From: Poriferisodalis sp965208925
GTDB taxonomy: Bacteria; Actinomycetota; Acidimicrobiia; Acidimicrobiales; Poriferisodalaceae
Length of the DNA stretch: 64,000 nucleotides
Assembly (NCBI RefSeq): GCF_965208925.1
Contig: NZ_OZ242364.1
Location: 2,666,001-2,730,000 of the forward strand
Direction: 5' to 3'
Under the pieces are notes generated by a model. That model searched no databases. It saw only the letters and a program-made list of their open reading frames with translations, and was not told the origin of the DNA. Position 1 is the stretch's first letter. Every line of letters starts with the position of its first letter. Positions 24,137 to 34,492 of the stretch are shown here, one piece after another. The translations under genes were made by a program, and so were the position numbers.

Positions 24137-25150
24137 CTAGCTCTTCAGGTCGTCGAAGATCGTCTGCCAGCGCTGGCGGTCGCCCTTGTAGGGCGCGTAG
24201 AAGCTGATGCGGTCCACCACGTCGTCAAAGCGGCGCTTGAGCTCGGTGGCGACGCCTTCGGGCTCGGCCACGACGGCGAACGCATCGAGGATGTCGTCGT
24301 CGACCAGGTTGGCCATCTCCACCCAGCGGCCTTCCTTGGACATGGCATTCAGCTCGGTCTGCATGTCGCCCCAGCCGTGGCAGTCGAGCACGGGCCGGTA
24401 CGCCGGCGTCGAGCCGTAGAACGCGACCTGCTGCTTGGTGGCCTGCCGGGCCTTCTCCATGTCCTCTTCGGTGTTGCCGGTGACGATGAATGACGGCCCC
24501 GAGATCGTGATCTCGCTGGGGTCACGCCCGGCCCGGGCGGCGCCTCGCTCGAGCGCCGGGATCGTCTCCTCGCGCAGGTACTTCTCGGTGGTGAATCCGT
24601 GGCAGAGGAACATGTCGCAGGTCTCGCCGGCCACCTCGGTCATCAGCGGCCCGACGCCCGCCAGCGCCAGGCGGGGCGGTCCGTGCGGATTCGGCCCAGG
24701 GTCGAAGAACGGCGTCATCAGCGTGTGCTCGTAGAAGTCGCCGCGGAAGTTCAGCTTCTCGCCGTTGTTCCAGCAGTCCCAGATGGCCTTGATCGCCATG
24801 ATCATCTCGCGCATGCGCGCAGCAGGCTTCGACCACTCCATCGAGAATCGCCGGGTGATGTGCGGGCGGATCTGGCTGCCGAGACCAAGGACGAATCGCC
24901 CCTCCGACAGCGTCTGGATGTCGTTGGAGCTGTAGGCCAGCGACATCGGATTGCGGGCGAAGCCCACCACGATGTTCGTTCCCAGATCCACCGACTCGGT
25001 TGCGTGCGCTACGAGCGGGAGCATCGTGAACGGGTCGTGGCTGGTCTCCGGCACCCACAGGCCGTCGTAGCCCAACTCTTCTTGTTCTCGACTCGACTCC
25101 ATGAGGTTGTCGAATCCGCTGCTGACTCCGAGACCGCCGTCTACCTTCAT
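24137..25150 (-). CDS. LLM-class (luciferase-like, F420-type) oxidoreductase
   Basis: A 337-residue TIM-barrel protein of the bacterial luciferase superfamily, close to actinobacterial F420-dependent oxidoreductases. GYDGLWVPETSHDPFTMLPL (about 27-46) and LGTNIVVGFARNPMSLAYSSNDIQTLSEGRFVLGLGSQ (about 56-93) are the characteristic first barrel strands, and RFVLGLG is a family signature. It probably performs a hydride transfer with F420H2 or FMNH2; the substrate is unknown. Start ATG 25150 lies 7 nt after TATCGT. The phosphotransferase gene upstream on the same strand ends 72 bp away. Confidence 0.87.
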   Translation of the reverse strand: MKVDGGLGVSSGFDNLMESSREQEELGYDGLWVPETSHDPFTMLPLVAHATESVDLGTNIVVGFARNPMSLAYSSNDIQTLSEGRFVLGLGSQIRPHITRRFSMEWSKPAARMREMIMAIKAIWDCWNNGEKLNFRGDFYEHTLMTPFFDPGPNPHGPPRLALAGVGPLMTEVAGETCDMFLCHGFTTEKYLREETIPALERGAARAGRDPSEITISGPSFIVTGNTEEDMEKARQATKQQVAFYGSTPAYRPVLDCHGWGDMQTELNAMSKEGRWVEMANLVDDDILDAFAVVAEPEGVATELKRRFDDVVDRISFYAPYKGDRQRWQTIFDDLKS

Positions 25151-25157
25151 GGCGGGG

Positions 25158-25163
25158 ACGATA
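25158..25163 (-). promoter_or_regulatory. -10 element, leaderless promoter of LLM oxidoreductase
   Basis: TATCGT on the minus strand, 7 nt before the ATG at 25150. Confidence 0.5.
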
Positions 25164-25222
25164 GTGGCCTCCGTTTGCCGTGTCTGCGGAGGAGACAGGC
25201 GCAGTGCGGCGGCGCGTCCTGC

Positions 25223-26272
25223 TCAGAGATCGGCCAGCACCGACTCCGCCCGTTCGGCAAGCGCCACGATGCCGTCGGGAAACTCATGCACCTCAGGCGG
25301 GATGTCCGGAATGGCGCCGCCCACGTAGCGGGCATGCACACCTTCGAGAATGCATGCCAGTCGCCAGCTCGCGAAGGCGAAGAACCACTGCATGGCGCTG
25401 ACGTCGCGGCCCGTCAACGCCGCGTACTCGTTCGCCAGCTGCTCGCGCGTCCAGAAGCCCTCAGCCGTCGTGGCGTCGTGACCCAGCGGGTTGAAGCCGT
25501 CGCCAGGCTCCACCCAGTAGCCCAGCGAGAACCCGAAGTCGGCCAGCGGGTCGCCCAGCGTGGAGATCTCCCAGTCCAGCACCGCAGCCAGCTCGCCGTC
25601 GTGCCTCGACAGGCAGTTGTCCAAGCGGTAGTCGCCGTGCACCAGCGTGGCCTCGGTCTGAGGCGGGATGGAGGCCACGAGCATGTCGTGGACTCGCTCG
25701 ATGATCGGCAGGTCTCGCGAGGTCATGGCGTTGAATTGCCGGCGCCACACGTGAATCTGCCGGGCGACGTAGTCGTTCGGGCGGCCGAGCGTGTCCAGGC
25801 CAGTGGTCTCCAGGTCGGTGTCGTGGATGGTGGCCTGTACTTCGACCAGCTGCCGGCTGAGCTCTCCCCGGGCCTCGGGCGTGAGCAGCTCGGCATCGGC
25901 CACGGACCGCAGCACCGTGCCGTCCACGAATCCGGTCACATAGAAGTCGGCACCGTTGACGTCTGCATCGGTGCACAGGCCCACCACTGGGGGAGTGGGG
26001 ACCGGCGTGGGCTCGAGCGCCGCCAGGATGCGGTGCTCGCGGACCATGTCGTGCGCGCTGGCCAGCAGGTGCGCCAGCGGCGGGCGGCGCAGCACCCACC
26101 GCCGCCCTTCAGAATCTGCGACCCAGTAGGTCAGATTCGAGTGACCGCCGGTGATCAGCTCGAACGACAACGGCGGGCTGAGCTCGACTCGCTCGGCCAG
26201 CCACGCAGTGACCGGCGCGGCATCGATGCCCGCGACGGTGCCGTCGTCTGCGGCGTGGGCTGAACTTGTCAC
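25223..26272 (-). CDS. APH/choline-kinase-like phosphotransferase (ACAD10-type), second copy
   Basis: A 349-residue paralogue of the kinase at 11022-12092. It has the ATP loop ITGGHSNLTY (40-49), catalytic loop HGDYRLDN (212-219) and metal site DWEISTLGDP (233-242). The GHSNLTY, RRPP and DWEISTLGDPLADF blocks are shared between the two copies. GTG start at 26272 with GGGAGG Shine-Dalgarno about 9 nt upstream, in contrast to its leaderless neighbours. An acyl-CoA-related substrate is inferred from the family. Confidence 0.85.
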   Translation of the reverse strand: MTSSAHAADDGTVAGIDAAPVTAWLAERVELSPPLSFELITGGHSNLTYWVADSEGRRWVLRRPPLAHLLASAHDMVREHRILAALEPTPVPTPPVVGLCTDADVNGADFYVTGFVDGTVLRSVADAELLTPEARGELSRQLVEVQATIHDTDLETTGLDTLGRPNDYVARQIHVWRRQFNAMTSRDLPIIERVHDMLVASIPPQTEATLVHGDYRLDNCLSRHDGELAAVLDWEISTLGDPLADFGFSLGYWVEPGDGFNPLGHDATTAEGFWTREQLANEYAALTGRDVSAMQWFFAFASWRLACILEGVHARYVGGAIPDIPPEVHEFPDGIVALAERAESVLADL

Positions 26273-26393
26273 CGTCGTTGCCTCCCGCGGTCAGTTGAGC
26301 CGACAACATCATGGCCTCAGGGGAACCGGGGTGTCTCGCGAGTCGGCGGTCTCTCCACAGAGCAGGATCGCGCCGGGAACAGAAGTGCGCCAA

Positions 26394-26399
26394 TACGCT
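26394..26399 (+). promoter_or_regulatory. -10 element, leaderless promoter of MFS gene
   Basis: TACGCT, 6 nt before the GTG at 26406. This decides the start, because the open frame extends a further 85 codons upstream, overlapping the divergent kinase. Confidence 0.5.
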
Positions 26400-26405
26400 G
26401 CGCCG

Positions 26406-27563
26406 GTGCTGTATGTGACGATCTACACGACGCAGTTCCTCGTCACGGCATCGATGGGTGTGATCTTCGCCTACCTGGCGGACCTGCAAGACCGCTTCGG
26501 CCTCAGCCACTGGGAGCTGGGACTCGTCGCGGCCGCAGGGTTCATCGCAGGTCTGGCCGCGCAACTGCTGCTCTCGCCGCTGATCGACCGCGGCCACCAT
26601 CGCTTTGTGGTGTGGCTCTCACTGGCGGCTGCAGTGCTGGGGGCGTACGGCTTTGTGTTCGCGGAGTCCACGTGGTCGCTGGTGACGAGTCGGGCCTTTG
26701 CCGGCCTCGCGTTCGGACTGTTCGGCCTGGTGGCCCGCAAAGCGCTGATCGGACGCGACGTCAGCGGCAGCGGTGCCAAGGTGGGCGGCCTGCTGTCGTG
26801 CGCGGTGGCGGGCTTCATCAGCGGTCCGGCCATCGGCGCGGCCCTCAGCGGCATCTCATTCGAAGCCCCGTTCCTGTTCACCGGCACTGTGATGGCGCTG
26901 CTCGGCCCGATCGCGGCGGTGCAGATCTCAAGGTCGCCGATCGCCGCGGCGGTGGTGGATTACTCGGACCTAGCGGACCTGCTTCGCCGGCCCCGGGTGC
27001 AGGCCGCAATCTGCGTGCACGTGGGGATCTGGGGCCTCATCGGCATCTTCGACGCAACCGTCGACCGTTACCTCACCGACATCGGTGTGTCGTCGGTGGA
27101 GCTGGCCGTCGGCTTGCTCATCATCGGCGTCCCGCTCATGGCGCTGCCGCCCTACACCGGTGCGCTGGCAGAGCGTCTCGGCGGCGGGCGTGTAGCTGTG
27201 CCGGCGCTGCTGCTCTTCGTTCCGGCGGTGCTGCTCTACGGCTGGATCGGTGGTCTGCTGACATTCATCCTGGTCGGCCTGGCTGAGGCCGTGACCGAGT
27301 CGTACGGCGTGATGGGAGCGCAGGTGCTGGTGCTGGAGGTGACCGGTGCCGAACGGGCCGCGACGGGAACGGGCGTGTTGGAGGCGGTCGGTCTGACGGT
27401 CGCATCGGTCGCCGCGTTCGGCGGCCCTCCGCTGTACGGCCTGATCGGGTCGCGCTGGCTTTTCGGCGGCTGGGCGGCTGTCTGCCTGGTTCTGGCCCTG
27501 CTGGCCATGTGGCGAATGAAAACAGTGGAAATTCCCCCAAAGATTGTGAAAGTTAGTCACTAA
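26406..27563 (+). CDS. MFS transporter
   Basis: A 385-residue major facilitator permease with about 12 membrane helices and no soluble domain. The first helix begins directly at the start (LYVTIYTTQFLVTASMGVIF). The loop after helix 2 (LIDRGHHRFVVW) holds a reduced motif A. The C-terminal tail is short and basic. The substrate is not recognisable; by position it could be an exporter. GTG start supported by the leaderless promoter. Its TAA stop (27561-27563) is also the first half of the comEA -10 hexamer. Confidence 0.85.
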   Translation: MLYVTIYTTQFLVTASMGVIFAYLADLQDRFGLSHWELGLVAAAGFIAGLAAQLLLSPLIDRGHHRFVVWLSLAAAVLGAYGFVFAESTWSLVTSRAFAGLAFGLFGLVARKALIGRDVSGSGAKVGGLLSCAVAGFISGPAIGAALSGISFEAPFLFTGTVMALLGPIAAVQISRSPIAAAVVDYSDLADLLRRPRVQAAICVHVGIWGLIGIFDATVDRYLTDIGVSSVELAVGLLIIGVPLMALPPYTGALAERLGGGRVAVPALLLFVPAVLLYGWIGGLLTFILVGLAEAVTESYGVMGAQVLVLEVTGAERAATGTGVLEAVGLTVASVAAFGGPPLYGLIGSRWLFGGWAAVCLVLALLAMWRMKTVEIPPKIVKVSH

Positions 27564-27566
27564 ATT
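27561..27566 (+). promoter_or_regulatory. -10 element, leaderless promoter of comEA
   Basis: TAAATT, 7 nt before the comEA ATG at 27574. It begins with the TAA stop codon of the MFS gene. Confidence 0.45.
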
Positions 27567-27573
27567 CGCCTGA

Positions 27574-28263
27574 ATGCGGGCGCCGGGCCCAAGTCCCTCA
27601 GCAGACGGGCACTCAGCACAGGGGCGTTCAGCACACGGGCGGTCAACTGACTGGCGTCTTGTGCTGGCAGAGTTGGCGGGCTTTGCCCGTCGCGTCGGCT
27701 TGGTGCCGGTGCTGGTTGCCGCCGGGGCACTTGTCGCCGTCGTGGGCGTGGGCTTTCTGGCGGGCGTGCGGCACGGTGCGCCTGCGCCCATCGATCTGCC
27801 TTCGGCAGCAGCAGGCGCTCCGCTGCCAGTGGCCACCACGCAACCGTCGATGCTGTGGGTGCACCTTGCCGGTGCCGTCCAGCGGCCTGGGTTGTATGAG
27901 GTCCCCGCCGGTTTCCGCGCAGGCGACCTCGTCGAGAGGGCCGGCGGGCTGGACGTCGATGCCGACAATGCAGCGATCAATCTGGCGGAGCGCCTGCAAG
28001 ACGGGCAGCAGATCTATGTGCCGGTGGAGGGCGAACTGCCCGCCGCCGGGGCACGGAACTCGGACTCGGCCGGGCCGATCGACGTCAATACCGCCACGGC
28101 AGCGCAGCTCGACGAGCTGCCGGGCATCGGCCCGTCACTGGCTGCGGCGATCATCGCCTACAGGGTCGAGCACGGGCCGTTCGCCACCCTGGACGCGCTC
28201 GAACAGGTGCCTGGGATCGGGCCGTCCAAGCTGTCCCGGCTGCGGCCCCATGCGACCGTCTGA
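27574..28263 (+). CDS. comEA: ComEA-like DNA-binding competence protein
   Basis: A 229-residue membrane-anchored DNA receptor. A disordered basic N-terminus is followed by one membrane helix (about 42-62), an SLBB domain (about 95-150, LAGAVQRPGLYEVPAGFRAGDLVERAGG) and a tandem helix-hairpin-helix domain (170-229) with hairpins PGIGPSLA and PGIGPSKL. ComEA binds incoming double-stranded DNA outside the membrane and hands it to ComEC, whose gene overlaps its 3' end. Architecture and neighbour make the call firm. Whether the cell is naturally competent is not shown. Confidence 0.93.
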   Translation: MRAPGPSPSADGHSAQGRSAHGRSTDWRLVLAELAGFARRVGLVPVLVAAGALVAVVGVGFLAGVRHGAPAPIDLPSAAAGAPLPVATTQPSMLWVHLAGAVQRPGLYEVPAGFRAGDLVERAGGLDVDADNAAINLAERLQDGQQIYVPVEGELPAAGARNSDSAGPIDVNTATAAQLDELPGIGPSLAAAIIAYRVEHGPFATLDALEQVPGIGPSKLSRLRPHATV

Positions 28264-30196
28264 CCCGCCCGAGCGGCCGATGCCATCGCGCTGGCCGGAC
28301 TCGCCCCCTCCGCGGCACCGGCTGGGACCGCCACGGGCAGGGCCTCGACGGTTCGGAGGCCTCAGCGCTGTTGCTGACCGGTGGCTGGTGGCAGGTGCCA
28401 TCGCCACAGCGGCCGGCGCGCTGTGGGCGCCCCCGGCGTCGCTGTGGATGGGCTCGTGGTGGTGGGGCGTTGCACTGGGAATCGGGCTCGGTGCCGCGGG
28501 CATCGCGAGTCGTGCGCGGGTGCTCATCCCGGCCGGTCTGCTCATGTTGGCTGCGGCCGCCATGGGAGCGCAGCTCGCCCAGCTCAGCGCAGTGACGGGA
28601 GGGGGCTTCGAGGGTGAGGTGCAGCTGGTCGGAGATCCCCGCTGGCGTGCCGGTGCCCTGGTCGTGCCGTTCAGCGTGACGATCGACGGCGCCGAGCACC
28701 GGTGGGAAGGCTGGGCACGGGGCCCACCCGCATGGCGGCTGGAACACGCGGCAATGGGAGAGCGCTGGCTCCTGAAGGCGACCGCAGAACCGACCGAGCC
28801 CGCCGGCCGTCCCTTCCTGTGGCCCCGGCATCTCGCAGGGACTGCGGAGATCCGCACTGCGCTCCGCCTCGACGGCGGCAGCGCGCCGTTCCGCGTCGCG
28901 AACTCGCTGCGTGGGCTCGTGGAGGCGTCGGGTGAATCGCTGTCGCCGCGGGATGCAGCGCTGCTCGCCGGATTCGTGTACGGCGACGACCGGGGTCAGC
29001 TTCCTGAGGTCGTGCACGACTTCCGAGCGACATCGCTCACCCACCTGCTCGCCGTGTCGGGTTCGAACGTGGCATTCGTGCTGCTGCTGTTCGCGCCCTT
29101 GCTGGCCGGGCTTCGACCCCGGGTCCGGCTGGTCGCCGTGGCAGTGTTGCTCATCCAGTTCGCCGTGCTGACCAGGGGCGAGCCCTCAGTGCTGCGGGCG
29201 TGTGTGCTCGCCACCCTCGCTGTCGGCGCGCACGCAGTCGGCAGGCAGGCATCGGCGACGCGGCTGCTGGCATTGGCGGTCATCCTGTTGCTGCTCGTCG
29301 ACCCGCTGCTCGTCCGCTCGGTCGGCTTCCAGCTGTCGGTTGCTGCGACGGCCGCCATCGTGATCGGGGCCCGCCGCATTTCACGTCTGCTGTGGGGTCC
29401 GCCGTGGCTGCGCCTGGCGCTCGCCGCGACCCTGTGCGCCCAGGCGGGAGTGCTGCCGGTTCAGATCGCCGTCTTCGGCTCGTTGCCGCTCGTGAGCATT
29501 CCCGCCAACGTTCTGGCCGGACCGGTCGCAGGCCCGGCGATGGTCTGGGGCCTCGTCGGCGGCCTGGTGGGCGGCTTGGCCGGCGATGCAGTCGCATCGG
29601 TGCTGCACCTGCCGACCAAGCTGATGATGGGGTGGGTCGCGGGGGTGGCACGCTGGGGCGCATCACTGGGCTGGCCGCAGATCGAGGCCGCTGAATTGAC
29701 CGCCGCGGCTGCGGTTGTCGGATGCTGCGCTGGAGTGTTCGCGTTGGCGCCGCACCTGTTCGGGCACCTTGCCGGAACCCTGCGCAGCCTGGCGGTCGTG
29801 GCGGCCGGCGTCGGCGTCTGGGCGGTGGCCAGCACCCACCGACCTGCGCCTCCAGCGGGGTCCCATCTCGCCGTTCAGCACACCGACCCGGTTGTGGTGG
29901 TGGTGGATCGCCCCGATCCTGCGCGTGCACTGGGCCAGCTTCATGCTGCGGGGATCGACCGCATCGACGTGCTCGTGGCGCGCTCGGCGAGCCGGGCAGG
30001 GCGTGAAGCGGTGCGCGCCCTCGACGCCCGGCACGACGTCGCTCATGTGCTCGCGCCGGCCGGTCTCGGCGGCCGGGTCCCGCATGAGACAGTGACCGAG
30101 CCCGTCGTCGTCGCAGGGCTCACGGTGGAGCCTGCCGCGGAGCGCCTGCACGTCTCAGCAGAACTAGCGTCGGCCGGATGGCAGGCGGTGCCGTGA
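28250..30196 (+). CDS. comEC: ComEC/Rec2-family DNA-uptake channel protein
   Basis: A roughly 648-residue polytopic membrane protein. An OB-like DUF4131 region (about 60-190) is followed by the Competence domain, with YGDDRGQLPEVVHDFRATSLTHLLAVSGSNVAF at about 245-280 and many helices to about residue 540. The C-terminal part, where the metallo-beta-lactamase-like nuclease domain usually sits, is only about 110 residues and shows no HxHxDH motif. Start at ATG 28250 overlaps comEA by 14 bp; ATG 28280 is an alternative. The long upstream frame is out of register with comEA. The holA start overlaps its end by 19 bp. Confidence 0.88.
   Translation: MRPSDPPERPMPSRWPDSPPPRHRLGPPRAGPRRFGGLSAVADRWLVAGAIATAAGALWAPPASLWMGSWWWGVALGIGLGAAGIASRARVLIPAGLLMLAAAAMGAQLAQLSAVTGGGFEGEVQLVGDPRWRAGALVVPFSVTIDGAEHRWEGWARGPPAWRLEHAAMGERWLLKATAEPTEPAGRPFLWPRHLAGTAEIRTALRLDGGSAPFRVANSLRGLVEASGESLSPRDAALLAGFVYGDDRGQLPEVVHDFRATSLTHLLAVSGSNVAFVLLLFAPLLAGLRPRVRLVAVAVLLIQFAVLTRGEPSVLRACVLATLAVGAHAVGRQASATRLLALAVILLLLVDPLLVRSVGFQLSVAATAAIVIGARRISRLLWGPPWLRLALAATLCAQAGVLPVQIAVFGSLPLVSIPANVLAGPVAGPAMVWGLVGGLVGGLAGDAVASVLHLPTKLMMGWVAGVARWGASLGWPQIEAAELTAAAAVVGCCAGVFALAPHLFGHLAGTLRSLAVVAAGVGVWAVASTHRPAPPAGSHLAVQHTDPVVVVVDRPDPARALGQLHAAGIDRIDVLVARSASRAGREAVRALDARHDVAHVLAPAGLGGRVPHETVTEPVVVAGLTVEPAAERLHVSAELASAGWQAVP
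30165..30170 (+). promoter_or_regulatory. -10 element, leaderless promoter of holA inside comEC
   Basis: TAGCGT, 7 nt before the holA ATG at 30178, within the last codons of comEC. It would let holA be made independently of the competence genes. Confidence 0.45.
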
Positions 30197-31149
30197 GACT
30201 GGTCAGCGGAGCCGACGAGATCCTCACGGCTGAAGCCGTGCGAACCGCTGTCGCCGAGCTTGTGGGCGATGCCGACCGCGCAGAGGTGCTCGATGAGTTC
30301 GCCGGCGATGAGTACACGCTGAACGATGTCCTCATCTCAGCATCGACGCCGCCGATGCTGGCCACCCATCGGGTCGTCGTGGCCCGGGGGCTCAGCCGAT
30401 TCGGCGCGGCAGACCTTGCCCCGCTGATCGCGTGGCTGGACGATCCCTGCCCCACCACCGACCTGGTGCTCGAGTGGGACTCAGGCCGCGTGCCCCGCCC
30501 GCTGGCCGAGGCGGTCGAGGCCGGCGGCGGCCACCGGGTCGCATCCGATGTGCCCGGCGGGGCACGCCAGCGCCGGACCTGGCTCGAAGAGCGTCTCGCG
30601 GGGGCACCGGTCCAGCTCGATGCGCGAGCCCGTGCGATCGTCGCCGAACACCTCGGCGCTGAGCTCAGCCGACTCGGGGCGCTGCTCGACACGCTGGCAG
30701 CGGTGTTCGGCGAAGGCGCCCGGCTGGACGCCGACGATGTGCTGCCGTACCTCGGTGCCGAAGGCGATGTCCCGCCGTGGGAGCTGACCGACGCGATCGA
30801 CCGCGGAAACGTGCATGCGGCCCTCGCAGTGCTGCAACGCATGTGGGGTGCGGGCCGGCACCCGCTGGCGGTCACGGCCACCGTGGCCAACCACATCACC
30901 CGGATGGCCCGCCTCGATGGCGCCGACGCCACGAACGAAAAGGAGGCTGCTGCGCTGCTGGGCCTGCGCGGTTCCACGTTTCCGGCCCGCAAGGCGCTGG
31001 ATGGCTGCCGGAGGCGAGGCAGCGAGGGAATTGCCCGAGCCGTCGAGCTCCTCGCGGCGGCCGACATGGACATGCGTGGACGGTCGGGACTCGACGCTCG
31101 CTGCGTTGCCGAGATTCTCTGTGCGCGGCTCGCCTCCGGCGCCCGCTGA
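30178..31149 (+). CDS. holA: DNA polymerase III subunit delta
   Basis: A 323-residue clamp-loader delta subunit, usual length. The N-terminal segment AVRLVSGADEILTAEAVRTAV and the three-domain AAA+-like organisation without a functional P-loop match the family; the C-terminal helical collar includes MRGRSGLDARCVAEILCARL. Delta opens the beta sliding clamp. The position after comEC and before rpsT/lepA is a conserved actinobacterial and firmicute arrangement. ATG start chosen by the TAGCGT-7 nt-ATG pattern. The stop is followed at once by a dispersed repeat copy. Confidence 0.92.
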   Translation: MAGGAVRLVSGADEILTAEAVRTAVAELVGDADRAEVLDEFAGDEYTLNDVLISASTPPMLATHRVVVARGLSRFGAADLAPLIAWLDDPCPTTDLVLEWDSGRVPRPLAEAVEAGGGHRVASDVPGGARQRRTWLEERLAGAPVQLDARARAIVAEHLGAELSRLGALLDTLAAVFGEGARLDADDVLPYLGAEGDVPPWELTDAIDRGNVHAALAVLQRMWGAGRHPLAVTATVANHITRMARLDGADATNEKEAAALLGLRGSTFPARKALDGCRRRGSEGIARAVELLAAADMDMRGRSGLDARCVAEILCARLASGAR

Positions 31150-31150
31150 C

Positions 31151-31222
31151 TGCCGGCTCAGCCGCTTGCTTCCCGCTCTAGCTCGCTGCGCTCGCGGGCC
31201 GCTCGGGCCCGGGGCTCAGCCC
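31151..31222 (+). repeat. Dispersed extragenic repeat, copy A
   Basis: It lies between the convergent holA and rpsT stops and extends over the rpsT stop codon. The core GCTGCGCTCGCGGGCCGCTC is shared with copies B, C and D (37082-37145, 57567-57627, 61702-61760). This copy lacks the CTTCGCCT block seen in the other three. GGGCC and GGCCC around a GCTCG loop form a short hairpin. Confidence 0.75.
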
Positions 31223-31473
31223 CTGGATGCCGAGCGAGTGATGAGGCGCGACTTGCGCCGGCCGGCCTCATTCCGGTGGATGACACCCTTGGCGGCAGCC
31301 TTGTCGAGACGCTTCTGAGCCAGACGGATGAGCTCATCGGTGGGTTCGCCCGCCTCAGCGGCTGCGATCACCGCTTTCTCGCGTGTACGCAGTTCCGAGC
31401 GCACGGCACGGTTGCGCACCCGCCGTGCCTCGTTCTGATGATTGCGCTTGATCTGGCTCTTGATGTTGGCCAC
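31216..31473 (-). CDS. rpsT: 30S ribosomal protein S20
   Basis: An 85-residue, strongly basic helical protein beginning ANIKSQIKRNHQNEARRVRN, the S20 signature. It binds 16S rRNA in the body of the small subunit. The GTG start at 31473 follows GGAGAG by about 11 nt. The very long open frame upstream is antisense to lepA and is not coding. Its stop lies inside repeat copy A. It is divergent from lepA, 54 bp apart, as in many actinobacteria. Confidence 0.96.
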   Translation of the reverse strand: MANIKSQIKRNHQNEARRVRNRAVRSELRTREKAVIAAAEAGEPTDELIRLAQKRLDKAAAKGVIHRNEAGRRKSRLITRSASRG

Positions 31474-31527
31474 GAAGGCATGCTCTCCGTCTCGAAACCG
31501 GCCCCGCAGGGTACCGTGCGGCCTGCG

Positions 31528-33354
<1,827 letters not shown>

Positions 33355-33425
33355 GTGCTCCCCCTGTTGGGTAGGAGGGGCATCGGTAGCATCGGGTTAT
33401 TGCGGGTGCGGCCTGCGGAGGAGTG

Positions 33426-34481
33426 ATGGACGAGCGCAGAGCCACGGTGCTGCAGGCGGTAGTCGAGAACTTCATCGAGAGCGCGCAGCCGGTCGGATCG
33501 GCCGCGGTGCTCGAGATGACCCGCCTCGATGTATCGCCTGCGACTGTTCGCAATGATCTCGCAGCGCTCGAGGCGGGCGGCTACCTGATGCAGCCGCACA
33601 CCAGCGCCGGTCGGGTGCCGACCGAGACTGGCTACCGGTACTTCGTGGACGGTCTCGGGCCGGGATCCCTCGACAACACCGAAGTCCGACAGGTGCGGGC
33701 GTTCTTCGCCCATGCCCAGGGGCAGATCGAGGAACTGCTCGCCGACACCAGCCGGCTGCTGTCGGATCTGACCGAGTACGCGGCGATGGTGGTCGCGCCC
33801 CGCCATGATCGAGACAGCATCAGGTCGGCTCAGCTGGTGGACCTCGGCGGCGGCCGGCTGCTGGTGGTGCTGGTGATGTCGTCGGGTGTTGTGGAGCGCA
33901 CCTACGTCGACGTGTATGACAACCGGGAACTGGCCGACGCAGCCCAGGGTCCGGCCGCGGGGGCGGCCTCCGCGATCCTGGCCGAAGCGCTGGTGGGGCG
34001 CACCCGGTCGCAACCGCCGGCAGTCCCCGAGACTGGCGATGCGGCGACCGATGCGCTGGTGGCGGCGGCGCTGGCCGCGCTGGCCGACGACCAATCGCAC
34101 CCCGGCGAGCTCTACGTAGGCGGCACGTCCAAGATCACCGAGCAGTTCGAAGCCGTATCGTCGCTCCGTTCGGTGCTGTCGGTGCTGGAAGAGCAGCTGA
34201 TGGTGGTGACGCTGCTGCGCAGCCTCGTCGACCGCGGCCTCAGCGTGGCCATCGGGTCCGAGACGGGCATGAAGCCGCTGGCAGATTGCTCCGTGGTGGT
34301 CGCGCCCTACGAGGTCGACGGTCGCACGGTCGGCAGCGTGGGATTGCTGGGTCCGACCCGGATGGACTACTCGAAGGCGCTGGCAGCGGTGCACACGGTG
34401 AGCCGGCGGCTGTCGGCCTCGCTCGGAGACGGCGACAGCGCGCATGCGTCGGCGGACATCGCGCCATCGATCTCGCAGTAG
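33426..34481 (+). CDS. hrcA: Heat-inducible transcription repressor HrcA
   Basis: A 351-residue HrcA. The N-terminal winged helix includes GSAAVLEMTRLDVSPATVRNDLAALEAGGYL and HTSAGRVPTETGYRYFVD (about 25-75), followed by the GAF-like dimerisation domain. It represses chaperone genes by binding CIRCE operators; I see no CIRCE sequence upstream of this gene or of dnaJ in the window. Start ATG 33426 (GTG 33423 is in frame) with GCGGAGGAG Shine-Dalgarno. dnaJ follows after 11 bp. Confidence 0.95.
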   Translation: MDERRATVLQAVVENFIESAQPVGSAAVLEMTRLDVSPATVRNDLAALEAGGYLMQPHTSAGRVPTETGYRYFVDGLGPGSLDNTEVRQVRAFFAHAQGQIEELLADTSRLLSDLTEYAAMVVAPRHDRDSIRSAQLVDLGGGRLLVVLVMSSGVVERTYVDVYDNRELADAAQGPAAGAASAILAEALVGRTRSQPPAVPETGDAATDALVAAALAALADDQSHPGELYVGGTSKITEQFEAVSSLRSVLSVLEEQLMVVTLLRSLVDRGLSVAIGSETGMKPLADCSVVVAPYEVDGRTVGSVGLLGPTRMDYSKALAAVHTVSRRLSASLGDGDSAHASADIAPSISQ

Positions 34482-34492
34482 ACCTGCCACGG

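Noticed and set aside
27659..28249. N-terminal extension of comEC through comEA
   Set aside because: Out of frame with comEA, which has clear domains there; comEC-like sequence starts after 28250.
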